From Haloferax elongans ATCC BAA-1513 (lineage in GTDB: Archaea; Halobacteriota; Halobacteria; Halobacteriales; Haloferacaceae), in assembly GCF_000336755.1 (NCBI RefSeq), contig NZ_AOLK01000006.1, forward strand, positions 16,140-80,139: a stretch of DNA of 64,000 nt, written 5' to 3'. The notes below the pieces were generated by a model, which saw nothing but the letters and a program-made list of their open reading frames with translations, searched no databases and was not told the origin of the DNA. How positions within the stretch are numbered: position 1 is the stretch's first letter; every line of letters starts with the position of its first letter. The position numbers were made by a program, and so were the translations under genes. Shown here piece by piece: positions 42,839-52,718 of the stretch.

Positions 42839-44044
42839 ATGACAAATTACAATTTGCTCGGCCGACGTCGGTTTGTCAAAACTCTAGCAAACTTAGGTGT
42901 CACCGCCACAGCCCTTCAGTTCATGAGCAAAGAATCACTTGCTCAGTTAACTGATGATCCAAAAAACGAGGTCCCCCGGTTGAAATATATTAAACATACC
43001 AATCACAAAGAGGTTATTGAAGCCGCTAAACAAGGCCGGAGTATCAAATTGGAACGTGAAGGGGTTTACCACACTATCTCTCGTGAAGATTGGGCAGAAA
43101 TCGAGGGCGCTAAGAAGGCATATAAGCGAGTAAGCGAGAGCGTCCGAAAAAAGTTTGAATCAAATAATGTAAATGTAAGAATCGCTAATAATCAAAAAGA
43201 AAATAATAGAGATTTTAAAATAATTGTTGAAAATAGATATTATGAGAATGGAAAAAAGGAGGCCACACCAGAGAATGTGTTGGAATCTCTTCAAGAGTCA
43301 CTACCATCATCAACCAATGAAAGTATTTCATATGGCGGAGAATCTGTTGAAGTAGAAAATATTCCAATCAAATTTGAAAACACGAAACTGGTTAAAACAG
43401 ACTACTATACTAAGAAATATGATGACGTACCAGCTGGTGCAGCCGGAACATTCATTCTCGGGACTGAAAATCAGTGTACGTACTGTACACCTTGTTTTGT
43501 TTACAAACCAACTGAAACTACTTGGGGATGGTTAACTGCTGGCCATTGTGTCAATGCAAACGAAGATGAAAGAGCGTACCAACCTAGCAACGCTAACAAT
43601 GGAGGAGTAGGAGAGAGCTACAAAGCAACAGACACATTTGGATACGACGTCGCAGTAATTGAAAATGATGGAAGAAATACAAAGTGGGACGTTGCTAGTA
43701 ATAGCACCTTTAATGATTATATGGGGTGGCCAATAAAAGGCCATACCCCAATTGAGCGCATAGAAGAACTTTGTCAAAATTCAACTACTGTGTATCAACA
43801 AGGTAGAACTTCAGGACGTTCAACTGCCAGAGTTGATAGCTTTGACGACTATGATGTGGACATGTACAGGTACGACTCACAAACGGATAAGGGAGATTCT
43901 GGCGGTTGTTACTTTGAGAAGGACAGCAATGATGATGTTTACATTATTGGCGTCCACGCACTTGCAGTTGGTGGTAACCCATCCTGGACTTCACGAGGGA
44001 CACATATTCCAAGAATTGAACAAGAAGATCCAGTCGAGGTGTGA
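42839..44044 (+). CDS. Exported trypsin-like serine protease
   Basis: A 401-residue protein. The N-terminus GRRRFVKTLANLGVTATALQ is a twin-arginine signal, so it should be exported folded. The catalytic triad is visible: His236 in TAGHC, Asp270 in FGYDVAV and Ser354 in GDSGG. Residues 30-210 are a charged pro-region. CTYCTPC before the protease domain could be a metal or disulfide site. The gene is much more AT-rich than the rest of the window and uses A/T-ending codons freely, as does the next gene, which marks the pair as a recent acquisition. No substrate or cognate inhibitor is evident. Confidence 0.88.
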   Translation: MTNYNLLGRRRFVKTLANLGVTATALQFMSKESLAQLTDDPKNEVPRLKYIKHTNHKEVIEAAKQGRSIKLEREGVYHTISREDWAEIEGAKKAYKRVSESVRKKFESNNVNVRIANNQKENNRDFKIIVENRYYENGKKEATPENVLESLQESLPSSTNESISYGGESVEVENIPIKFENTKLVKTDYYTKKYDDVPAGAAGTFILGTENQCTYCTPCFVYKPTETTWGWLTAGHCVNANEDERAYQPSNANNGGVGESYKATDTFGYDVAVIENDGRNTKWDVASNSTFNDYMGWPIKGHTPIERIEELCQNSTTVYQQGRTSGRSTARVDSFDDYDVDMYRYDSQTDKGDSGGCYFEKDSNDDVYIIGVHALAVGGNPSWTSRGTHIPRIEQEDPVEV

Positions 44045-44200
44045 AGTAAGCCAAGTACTAATCCAACAAAATGTAGTCTCTACATACTTTGCGAGCATTT
44101 TATGACGGTATTGAGGATTATAATCTATAGTAAGGACACTAATCAAGTCGAGATGGGCGTCTGCCAACACATCTAATTGGCAGTGGTTCAACTAATAACT

Positions 44201-44716
44201 ATGAACCGACGTGGGTTTCTTTCAGCAATGGCATTATTTACTCTCTCTGGCTGTACTTCTGAGTCGAATAGAGACTGCCCAAACTTGAGCGATCGTTTAA
44301 CTACGTATTGCAACGAGCCTAGTTCAACAAGGCCATATATTCACAGTAAATCAGAAAACTACTCACTTACTGATTCACCATCATTTACAATCATAAATAA
44401 TAGTTTTGAGTCAATTAGGTTTGGGCCGGAGTTTCCAGGACGTGGTTTAGCAAAGCGAACAGAGGACGGTTGGAAATTAATAGATGATTCTTTTACTGGA
44501 AGTTCAGCTCAGAAATTAGAACGTGGCGAGTCTTGGTCTTGGAAAGTAGAAATTGGATATTCTGGAGAGTTTGAGAATACAGTCATTCCTATTAATAAAA
44601 ATGAGATATCTCCTGGCGAATATGCATTCTATGTACAAATAAATAGTGGCCTCCTTGGAAGGAGAATAATTGCTAAGACATTTGAATTTAATAATACAAC
44701 ACCAACTCTAAAATGA
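44201..44716 (+). CDS. Small lipoprotein, function unknown
   Basis: A 171-residue protein. ATG 44201 gives MNRRGFLSAMALFTLSGC, a short twin-arginine signal with a lipobox ending at Cys18. The rest is beta-rich (SFTIINNSFESIRFG; SWSWKVEIGYSGEF), like an immunoglobulin-type fold. The base composition is AT-rich like the protease upstream. It may be an anchored partner of that protease, but the two are 156 bases apart and only composition links them. Confidence 0.65.
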   Translation: MNRRGFLSAMALFTLSGCTSESNRDCPNLSDRLTTYCNEPSSTRPYIHSKSENYSLTDSPSFTIINNSFESIRFGPEFPGRGLAKRTEDGWKLIDDSFTGSSAQKLERGESWSWKVEIGYSGEFENTVIPINKNEISPGEYAFYVQINSGLLGRRIIAKTFEFNNTTPTLK

Positions 44717-44799
44717 GCACGAGTTAAACAGATTACAGCAATCAAAGATGATTGCAACAATTAAAGTACCATTTCTGTAGTTCTCATCTCATAGAGAGC

Positions 44800-46401
44800 A
44801 TGAATGCCCGTGCCGCTCGAATGACTGATTCGTTTCTTGTCGGCCTTGACCTCCGAGAACAGCTCCAGTTCGGAAAGTCGCTACTTGAAGCGTTCGAAGA
44901 ACTTGAAATCCGTACCGATAATTTGGAAGACTGCTATCCAGAGTGGCATCCAGCATCGTATCCGTTTCACGAGATACTCAAACTCTTTTTCTACCGCGAA
45001 GTCACCGGAGATAGCTATCGTGAACTCTCTGAGCATCAGGAACTCGACTCAGCGTGTGGTCTCGACTGTATTCCTGATGTGTCAGCACTGTCGAGAACAT
45101 GGCGTAATCGCTTCGACGACGCCACTCGTGAGTTTGTCAAGCGGGGCGCACACCTGCTCGTCAAAAATATCAACGACTTTGGCCCGGCTGTTGCCGAAGT
45201 ACGTCCTAAGCACGAAGTCACCGATTCCGAAGAGCGTGGCTCGGAGAAGCCTGAAAATGGAGAAGAGCAGAAAACAACGTTCGACGACAAAGAAATTTTT
45301 CGCACGACTCGTCTTGCTCGTGAGCATTGCTTCAGCCCATTTGATTCTGGAAGAGCAGACAACTCGTCGTATGATGATTCTCGATTCTTCGAGTTACAGA
45401 CGTTTATGGGAATGGTCGGGTGTGGAACTGCCCAAGGAGCAGCACGCTTTCAGTACCGACGTGGCAAAGAATATGGCCCACACGGTGACACCCACCTTCG
45501 GGCAGTCAAGCAATTCGAAGCAAATTCACTCCTCGATGGATTCAACGCCGCTACTAACCAGCTCCTCTCAGTAATCGAATCGGAAGTCACGTTTCGGCGG
45601 CCAGTGACTGTGGCACTCGACATTACCACAGTACCCTACTTCGGTAGTGTCGAAGGGATGTCGATGGTCAGCGGGACGAAAGACGGTGATGGACGTGCGT
45701 TCAAGTTTGCTACCCTCTCGATTGTTGGGCAGAACGTCCCGCTGGTCTTGGCTGTTGAACCGGTTCGTGAAAGTTCAGCGTGGGACGATAACCCGTCAAA
45801 TCGAATCCACCGTGTTGTTCGGCGGCTGGTTCGCCAAGCGAAGGAACACGTCCCTATCGAGATGGTGCTGTGCGACCGAGAATTCGACTCGATGCGAGTG
45901 TTTCAAACGCTCTCGAACCTTGGCGTGAACTACCTGATTCCCAAGCGGATCACCGGCTCAGAGCGCAAAGCGATTGAGCAGATGGTGCAAGACGACCAAG
46001 AGATCGCTGTCGAGTCAGCGTCGGTCCACGTCGAACAGGGCTCGCACGCGATGGAGTTCTTGTACGTTCCCTCGACGAAAACAGATGGAACGACAGTATT
46101 CGCAACGAATGCTCGTGTTACACCAGAGGAAGCCGAAGCGTTCTGTCGGCGCTACAGTAACCGCTGGCAGATTGAAAACGAATACAAGAGCATCAAGCAT
46201 GATTTCCTTGCGAAGACCTCGTCGAAGGACTACAGAGTCCGCCTGTTCTACTTTGTGTTTGCTGTCCTCTTGTACAATATCTGGCGGCTCACTGATTTTC
46301 TGTTGAAAGCAGGTGCTGACGGTGGGATGGACTACGCACCGATCATAACCGCTGGAGAGTGTGTTGAGTTGGCCTCTTCGGCGCTACTTCCACCTGATTA
46401 A
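44800..46401 (+). mobile_element. IS4-type DDE transposase gene (element 1)
   Basis: A 533-residue transposase. The ATG at 44800 (MNARAARMTD) is the likely start; an upstream TTG is less good. The DDE residues are in VALDITTVPYFG (first Asp), VLCDREFDSMR (second Asp) and RWQIENEYKSIK (Glu, within the Y(x2)R..E..YK signature of IS4 relatives). The region after it, TSSKDYRVRLF, is nearly identical to the transposase at 47146, so the two elements are cousins. Terminal inverted repeats could not be placed by eye. The flanking gap 46402-46697 shows no gene. Confidence 0.82.
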
Positions 46402-46697
46402 CTGAATGAGTACACCGGCTTGCCCCTCGTGAGCGGTGGCACTCTTTCTGGGCAGAATTTTTCGGGCGATTTCTGACAATCACGGAGGGTTTTCTGGGTT
46501 GGACAAGTTTTCTAGCTCTCTTTCCCGTAATATAGACTAATTCAGCGGCGAATCAACGCTAAAATTGCCCATCCTCCGAAACTGTGAATATCACAGGTTC
46601 GGGATGTCGATAGCTACAAATCACTAGTTCACTGACAGACGGATCATCGGCGGAAATTGTGCCGAGAAATCTTGAGAGTAACGTCGAAGAACCGAAA

Positions 46698-47108
46698 TTA
46701 CTCGTCGTCTTCGGACGCAGCTGCCTGCATCGCGTCCATTCCTTGCTGAATCGGGTGCTCGTCGTGAAGATCTTCGCTTCGGAGATATCCGTCGGCGAGG
46801 ATGTTGTCCTCCATATCACTCCGGAAGATGACGGTCCAGCCGTGACCTGCTTCGTAGGTCACGGCTGTGACCCAGTCGTATCCGATGAACATCGCAGTCT
46901 CGATGGTTTCCTCGTCCTTGGGCCCAAATGTCGAACTCTGGGGCATTATTGACTGAATCCGGTCGTGAGCTTCGAGTGTCTCTCGCTCACTCTGGCTCAG
47001 CGGCCGATCCGGAAGCGACTCTACCAGAGACCCATTCTCAACCATGCCCCCATCTACGATCACACCCTGAATAATCGTTCTGAACCAGTCTCCAGAGAGA
47101 ACTGACAC
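46698..47108 (-). CDS. Small acidic unknown protein between two transposases
   Basis: A 136-residue ORF; the ATG at 47045 (MVENGSLVESL, 115 residues) may be the true start. It is strongly acidic, with a YDWVTAVTYEAGHGWTV strand pair in the middle and an acidic tail ending EDDE. The family is not recognised. It begins only 38 bases from the start of the IS4-type transposase at 47146 on the other strand, so its upstream region may have been replaced by the element. Confidence 0.55.
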   Translation of the reverse strand: MSVLSGDWFRTIIQGVIVDGGMVENGSLVESLPDRPLSQSERETLEAHDRIQSIMPQSSTFGPKDEETIETAMFIGYDWVTAVTYEAGHGWTVIFRSDMEDNILADGYLRSEDLHDEHPIQQGMDAMQAAASEDDE

Positions 47109-47145
47109 TCTCTTGTCCCCTCATTGTGTCCGGTACTGAACACCG

Positions 47146-48909
47146 ATGGAATCCACTCTTACACCATCCGTTCCGGACGACGCCCCCGCGCTCGCGGGGG
47201 CGATCGTCGTCCATGCTCAGAAACTCTGTGAGATTCATGACCACCTCTGGCGCGTCCTCTCGGAGTTGTCCATCCCTACAGAGCCACTCACTGACCACCG
47301 CCAGACTGCCAGTGTCGACTTCGGCACTGAATCGATGGCACGGGTCTACATCTACCAGACGATCTACGACCTCGCCCAGAGAGAGGTCGCAGATCGCCTC
47401 AAGAATCGTCCCTCACTTCTCAAAGGACTCGGACTGGACCAACCACCGTCCCAACAGAATATCTCCTATGCCTGGAAACAGTTCAGCCACCGCACCAAAA
47501 CCGCACTCGAAGCCGCTGCCAGAGGTGTCGCAAGTGAGGCTCATGATCACGACGTCATCTCCGAAGCGTTGGTTCCCATCGAACTGGACGAGGATCAAGA
47601 CGATACTGAGGACGACGAGGATACAGATTCCACCGTGTCTCGCGCCCACGTGCGCGAGCACGGAACCAAGGTCGTCGAACTCGCTCGAAGACACGGCTTC
47701 GGCGAGTTCGACTCTCACAGGGCAGAGAACAGAGTCTACGAGGACGAACAGATCCTTGATCTGTTCTCCGATGCGTGTCTCACACAAGGCAGTGCTCACT
47801 CAGAAGGCGAGGCTGGATGGTTTCTTGACGAGAACGATGTCTGCGACGACTCGACGTTTCTGCGCGTCATCAAGCAGTTCGCGACACCCCCGGACGAGGA
47901 AGTAGCGGTTCCTATCCAAGAACAACAGATCGAGGACATCGTCGCCTTCACAGAACTGTACCGAGAGGAACTGCTGCGGTCGTTCGAGGAGGCAACCGAG
48001 AACATTCTCGAGACGATCCGACACGAAGATCCGTTCGACGACCGCCACGTCGTGGCGGCCGTCGATTTCACGCACGTTCCCTACCACGTCTGGCCGTGGA
48101 TCGACAAGAACGACCAGATTCCGAAAGCGGAGTACCCACCGATGGTCAGCGGCTACAAAGACGACAGTGAGATCAAACACGGATACACGTTCGCGACGAT
48201 CACAATCGTCGGGAACGAGGTCCCAATCATTCTGGGCATCGAGCCGGTCAAAGAACACTCCGAGTGGGAACCAGCGGACGCGCCAGCCGACTCGAAGGAC
48301 GAGGTCGTCGACGTACTGCTGGAAACCGCCCAGCAGTACGTCGACCTCGATGAAGTGCTGTTAGATCGGGGGTTCTACAGTACCGGCGTCTACGCGAGCA
48401 TCCACGAGCGAGGGCTAGTGTACACGACGCCAGTTCCGAAGTACGAGGACGATTACGAGGCGATCAAGAACATCCAGAGCAAGGACGGCGTCGATGCGGC
48501 TGTCAAGCACGAGGTGCCGTTCGCCGTCGACGGCGAACGCCACCACACGGCGGAGTTCCTGTACGTCCCGTCAACCGACGAGGATGCCGACAGAAACTAC
48601 GCGGTGTTCGTGACCAACCGTGATCACGTCGCTCCCGAGGAGATCGTGCACGTCACGAACAGCTACAGCCGTCGGTGGGACATCGAAAATCAGTACAAGT
48701 CGGTGAAGTCGTTTCTCCCGAAGACATCCTCGAAGGATTACCGCGTGCGGTTGTTCAGTTTCGTGTTCGCAGCACTGCTGTACAATCTCTGGCGACTCAC
48801 TGATTATCTGGTGAAGATTGGGACAGAGCGACCGATCAGATCGCCACCAGTCGTGACCGCCAGGACGTTCGTCCGGGCGGTCGGTCGTTCACTCCGACAG
48901 GGTGGGTGA
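47146..48909 (+). mobile_element. IS4-type DDE transposase gene (element 2)
   Basis: A 587-residue transposase related to the one at 44800. The DDE residues are in AAVDFTHVPYH, VLLDRGFYSTG and RWDIENQYKSVK; the C-terminal block TSSKDYRVRLFSFVFAALLY matches element 1. It is longer through an extra acidic segment near residues 145-165. The GC content is higher than in element 1, so the two did not arise by recent duplication. No terminal repeats were identified. The 464 bases between it and the methyltransferase at 49374 contain no supported gene. Confidence 0.82.
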
Positions 48910-49373
48910 GTGATCGACTCTCGCCGTTGCTCGCCTGCGGCAAGCCGCAGGACTCGCGCTCTGGGTGGAATTTCGAGTGCTGCTCTCCGCTCATCATCTT
49001 CCCTGCCGCCAAACAGAGATTGCCACAGAGGACTCACCGAACTACACCTCGGATTTCGTCTGAATCACTCGATACTCGTTTGTAGACTCTCTACATCCCA
49101 GAAACGTGATTGGTTGTTGCTGCAACCCGTCGGCAGAATCCGGGTTTGTCTGAACCAACAAGTACGCCACCGACGTCAAAGCACACGCATCTGATCATCA
49201 GCATATCGTCAATATTGACCCACATTCTCAAACATTACGGTGCTTCTGGGCCAATTCAGACCTTATAAACGGATTAACTATTGAATCACCTGGATGTGTC
49301 TTTTCAAGATACACTCTCCAATGCTCACGAAACTGTTAATTGGTGTGTTCTTCTACTGTTCAATTGAAATACA
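48910..49373. other. Gene-free gap
   Basis: This stretch after the second IS4-type transposase has short open frames only, none with a protein-like pattern. Near 48939-48957, CCTGCGGCAAGCCGCAGG forms a strong hairpin that may be part of the element end or a terminator. Confidence 0.35.
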
Positions 49374-50171
49374 ATGCCATCAGAAAACAAAGCTGACCTG
49401 TTTGCTAGCACTGCGAACTATTATTCGAAGTACCGCCCAGGGTACACAGATCGGCCTTTCGAATATCTCGCGGGTCGGTTTGGACTTGATGATACGGGAC
49501 GAGTCTTGGACCTTGGTTGTGGCACAGGCGAAATTTCAATACCAATTTCAGCCTACGTAAACGAGGTTTTAGCGATGGATCCTAATGAATCCATGCTCGA
49601 CGAAGGACGAAAGAAAGCGAATAATTCGAGTAGGTCAAACATTGAGTGGAGGATTGGTTCCGATAGGGATGTCTCTGACAGGCTAGGCACATTCCAGCTC
49701 GTGACGATGGGGCGTTCCTTTCACTGGATGGACCAAAAGCAAACGCTCGAAAGTCTCTTAAAGATTATTCGCCCGGGAGGTGGGGTCGCGATATTTGGAA
49801 ACAGAGAATGGTTTACTCGTGGAACTAAGAATTGGCAAAGAGAAGTATATTCGGTCACTACCGACTACCTATCCAATTTACCAGATCGAACAGGTCCAGT
49901 TGAGTATGATGATCCCTGGCACAAGAAGATTGCCAAGTTTGGTTTCAGGGATGTTGAGGAGCTCAGTATTTACCTCAACAGAGAGTGGACTGTTGACGAG
50001 ATTGTCGGCTATTTATTCTCGCTTTCGTACTGCTCGCCTGAGAAAGTTGGTGACCAGCGCGAGGAACTAGAAAAATCAGTTCGGAACCGATTGGCTAACT
50101 TGGACCAAGACAGTTTTGTTCAGGAAGACATAGTGACAATCATTTCTGGATGTCGTCCTACCGATAACTGA
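49374..50171 (+). CDS. Class I SAM-dependent methyltransferase
   Basis: A 265-residue protein. VLDLGCGTGEISI (~44-56) is motif I, VLAMDPNESML (~66-76) has the acidic residue that binds the ribose, and the block FQLVTMGRSFHWMDQKQTL is the post-motif region of the Methyltransf_11 family, where FHWMD is typical of a small-molecule O- or N-methyltransferase group. The substrate cannot be inferred. It is alone on its strand, between the second IS4-type transposase and the HNH fragment. Confidence 0.85.
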   Translation: MPSENKADLFASTANYYSKYRPGYTDRPFEYLAGRFGLDDTGRVLDLGCGTGEISIPISAYVNEVLAMDPNESMLDEGRKKANNSSRSNIEWRIGSDRDVSDRLGTFQLVTMGRSFHWMDQKQTLESLLKIIRPGGGVAIFGNREWFTRGTKNWQREVYSVTTDYLSNLPDRTGPVEYDDPWHKKIAKFGFRDVEELSIYLNREWTVDEIVGYLFSLSYCSPEKVGDQREELEKSVRNRLANLDQDSFVQEDIVTIISGCRPTDN

Positions 50172-50398
50172 TCACTATTCGTAGCGAACTCACACGAATC
50201 CGATTCGCAGTCGTCTGCGGTTGGGGCAGAGATGGCACAATCAGCGTTGTTTCGGACGATGGTGTAATCACAGAAGCAACTCTATGAGCAATCTGTCCGA
50301 TTGGTACGACGATTTCGTAGCGAATCGTGAACAGTATAGCGCCGATTGAGCGGTTAACTTTCAGTAGTGGGGAATGGGAAGACTCGATTCCGGACGAG

Positions 50399-51155
50399 TT
50401 AGACCATTTCTTCGGAGACTGCCCAGTCGATGGAGGCTCTGATTCTCCGTTCGATCTCGTTTCGAAGCACCTCCTTTCGGGCTTGGCAGAAGCGTTCGTA
50501 ATCGTCACTAAGCAACGCCTCAAACCCGTCTTCGCTGATAAAGTGACCCTGAAGGAGGTCTTTGATTCCCGCTTCTCCCTGTGGATGAGCATCAATCATG
50601 TCCGGGATGTAGTCTCCAGGAAGGTGATCTCGGATGTTGAAGCGGTTATTTTGTGATTCAATCACAGTTCGGTTCAAAATTTGATTCCGGGCAGTCTTAC
50701 CGTACTTACTGCCAGTTGCACCGTTCTTCAGCTTGCCGTCCGGGAATATATGATGGTCGTCGACTTCGTGGACAGTGATACTCTCGAAGGTGCCGAAGTC
50801 ACGAGCGTCGTTCAGCACTAACAGACTCATGATTCCGCTATAGGGGCCTCCTCGAGTGAGCGACGACAGGTCGAGTTCGACTGGAATTACTGTCGATGCG
50901 TCCTGTATTGCTTCCGGCACTTCCGTTCTCTCCCCGCGGATCCAGTCTCGTCCTTCGGTATAATCTTTGTATGAGATGGTGTCCGAGCTACCACTGTATC
51001 TCCGAGAAAAGGTACTCGCCCAGTACCATCGCTGCACCATCTCTAGACTCTCGTGACGGGGTACGTTTCCGAATTTTCGGCCAGGTGGAGGAGGTTCGCG
51101 AGTGGAGGGAGCAACGTGCTGTAGGGGAACCCGTACTTCTCTGTGACTCGGTTCT
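50399..51155 (-). pseudogene. C-terminal fragment of a GmrSD/DUF1524 HNH protein, truncated by an IS
   Basis: The 213-residue ORF from 51040 contains VQRWYWASTFSRRYSGSSDT and HEVDDHHIFPDGKL, then NQILNRTVIESQNNRFNI. These are the alpha-helical core and HNH nuclease motif (D-H-H-I-F-P) of DUF262/DUF1524 proteins such as GmrSD, which cut glucosylated or otherwise modified phage DNA. The frame stays open from 51040 to about 51155 and then enters the left terminal repeat of an IS5-type element. The N-terminal DUF262 (NTP-binding) part is not found on the other side of the element. The gene is dead, a remnant of yet another modification-dependent system. Confidence 0.75.
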
Positions 51156-52081
51156 ATTGAATCCGCCGACAGCGTCGGGATAAGTCGTCAGAACGATTGA
51201 GATGAAGCGGAAGAAGCGTCTCTATGCACAAGATACTCTTCCGCTTCGTCAAACAAGCCGTCTCGATAGCACGAAAACTTACTGATGCAGCACTAATGCA
51301 GATCAGCCATCCCGCCGGCAACGGAGTTGCCGGCTGGAAGCACGCCGTCCTGCACTTCCTCCGTCTTCACATGGAAGCAACGCTTCAAGAGGTCCTCGAT
51401 TGGGCCGAAGAGATGGAGCGGGTACGAGCCGCGCTCATTCTCGAGCGCGGCGAATTCCCCGGTCCATCCGCACTCTGCAAGTCGTTCGACCGAGCGCCGA
51501 TGCGTATCTGGCGAGAGCTGCTTCGACTCTCGTCGGAGCTGCTCGAGCAGTCTGGTCACGCCGCCATCGACGCTACCTACTTCGACCGTCGACAGGCGTC
51601 GAGTCACTATCTCAAACGCTGTGACCGAGTGGTACAGACCGTTCAAGCGACGTTTCTCGTCGATACCGCGCAGGGCGCGGTTATCGACGTCCACTGCAGC
51701 ACGAAGTGGCCGAATGGAACGAACATCGGCCCGCAGGTCGCCCTGCGGAACGCAGGCGACCTACTCACCCTTGCCGCCGACAAGGGCTACGACGACATGA
51801 GCTTCCGCGAGAAACTTCGTGATGAAGGCGTCCGACCGCTGATCAAGCACCGTGTCTTCGCGCCCTACGACCACGCGCACAACGCGCGGATTGACGATGA
51901 ACTCTACAACCAGCGCTCGGTGTGTGAGACCGTCAACTCGGTGATCAAGCGCTCGTACGGCTCCGCCGTCCGAGCGCGAGCCTGGTACCGCCAGTTCCGT
52001 GAAATCACGCTCGCCGCCGCAGTCTACAACGTCGAACAAGCCGTCAAACAATGAAACCCGTCGCCATCTGCGGATTCAATG
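51156..52081 (+). mobile_element. IS5-type insertion sequence with terminal inverted repeats
   Basis: The ends match as inverted repeats: ATTGAATCCGCCGACAGCGT from 51156 and the complement of the right end, ATTGAATCCGCAGATGGCGA, ending near 52081; CGGG follows in both. The element is about 926 bases. It carries one transposase gene (51224-52054). No target duplication is obvious at the flanks. It truncates the HNH gene on its left. Confidence 0.7.
51224..52054 (+). CDS. IS5-family transposase
   Basis: A 276-residue DDE transposase. The three acidic residues are in AAIDATYFDRRQ (Asp), LAADKGYDDMSF (Asp) and SVCETVNSVIKRSYGSAV (Glu, with the K-R-S/R-Y pattern of IS5 relatives). It fills the element between the terminal repeats. 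The frame is intact and its length is normal for the group, so the element could be active. Confidence 0.88.
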   Translation: MHKILFRFVKQAVSIARKLTDAALMQISHPAGNGVAGWKHAVLHFLRLHMEATLQEVLDWAEEMERVRAALILERGEFPGPSALCKSFDRAPMRIWRELLRLSSELLEQSGHAAIDATYFDRRQASSHYLKRCDRVVQTVQATFLVDTAQGAVIDVHCSTKWPNGTNIGPQVALRNAGDLLTLAADKGYDDMSFREKLRDEGVRPLIKHRVFAPYDHAHNARIDDELYNQRSVCETVNSVIKRSYGSAVRARAWYRQFREITLAAAVYNVEQAVKQ

Positions 52082-52718
52082 AAGCCGTTAAAACAGACAG
52101 GGCGAGAGGAAGCCAAACGCATATTCGATTCAGATTTATACAATATTACCACAATATATATATATATTTACTTGCACTAATATAAAACCGATGAATGTAA
52201 AATTTGTGGAGAAACTCGGCCAACCCGAATATACTGGAGAAAATCGATGCGAGCCATGCACCGCACTCAACCTTATCATAGCAATGTTCTTTTCCTTCAG
52301 GCTGACGCGAAGATCCCGTGTCGCTGGCTACGCCTTCTTCGTCGTGTCACTCGGTTTGATTTATGTCCGTGGATATCTTGTCCCCGGAACTCCAACGCTG
52401 ACAAAGCGCTATCTTCCGTCAGCGGTGCTTCGGTGGTTCGGTAAGGAACCAGAGCTGGACACTCGAAGCGGTCTCAGCTCAGCTGGCGCTGCCTCGACGA
52501 CCGTTTCGAGCGAACCTATCACGGAGGGATCGGACAAAGAGCTGATTGACACAGCTGAAGAGGTTAACATCCACGACTACTACCTTACTGAGGGGATTCT
52601 TGAACCGTGTGAGGATCAGAACGATCTATGCCTTGTCAACGAATTTAGAACAGCGTGGAACGACGAGATGGCTGAGTTGACCGACAAAGATCTTGACGCG
52701 AGTGAGGCTGTTTCTATC

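Noticed and set aside
44752-44799. TTG start for the first IS4-type transposase
   Set aside because: The added residues are not family-like, and ATG 44800 is a better start.
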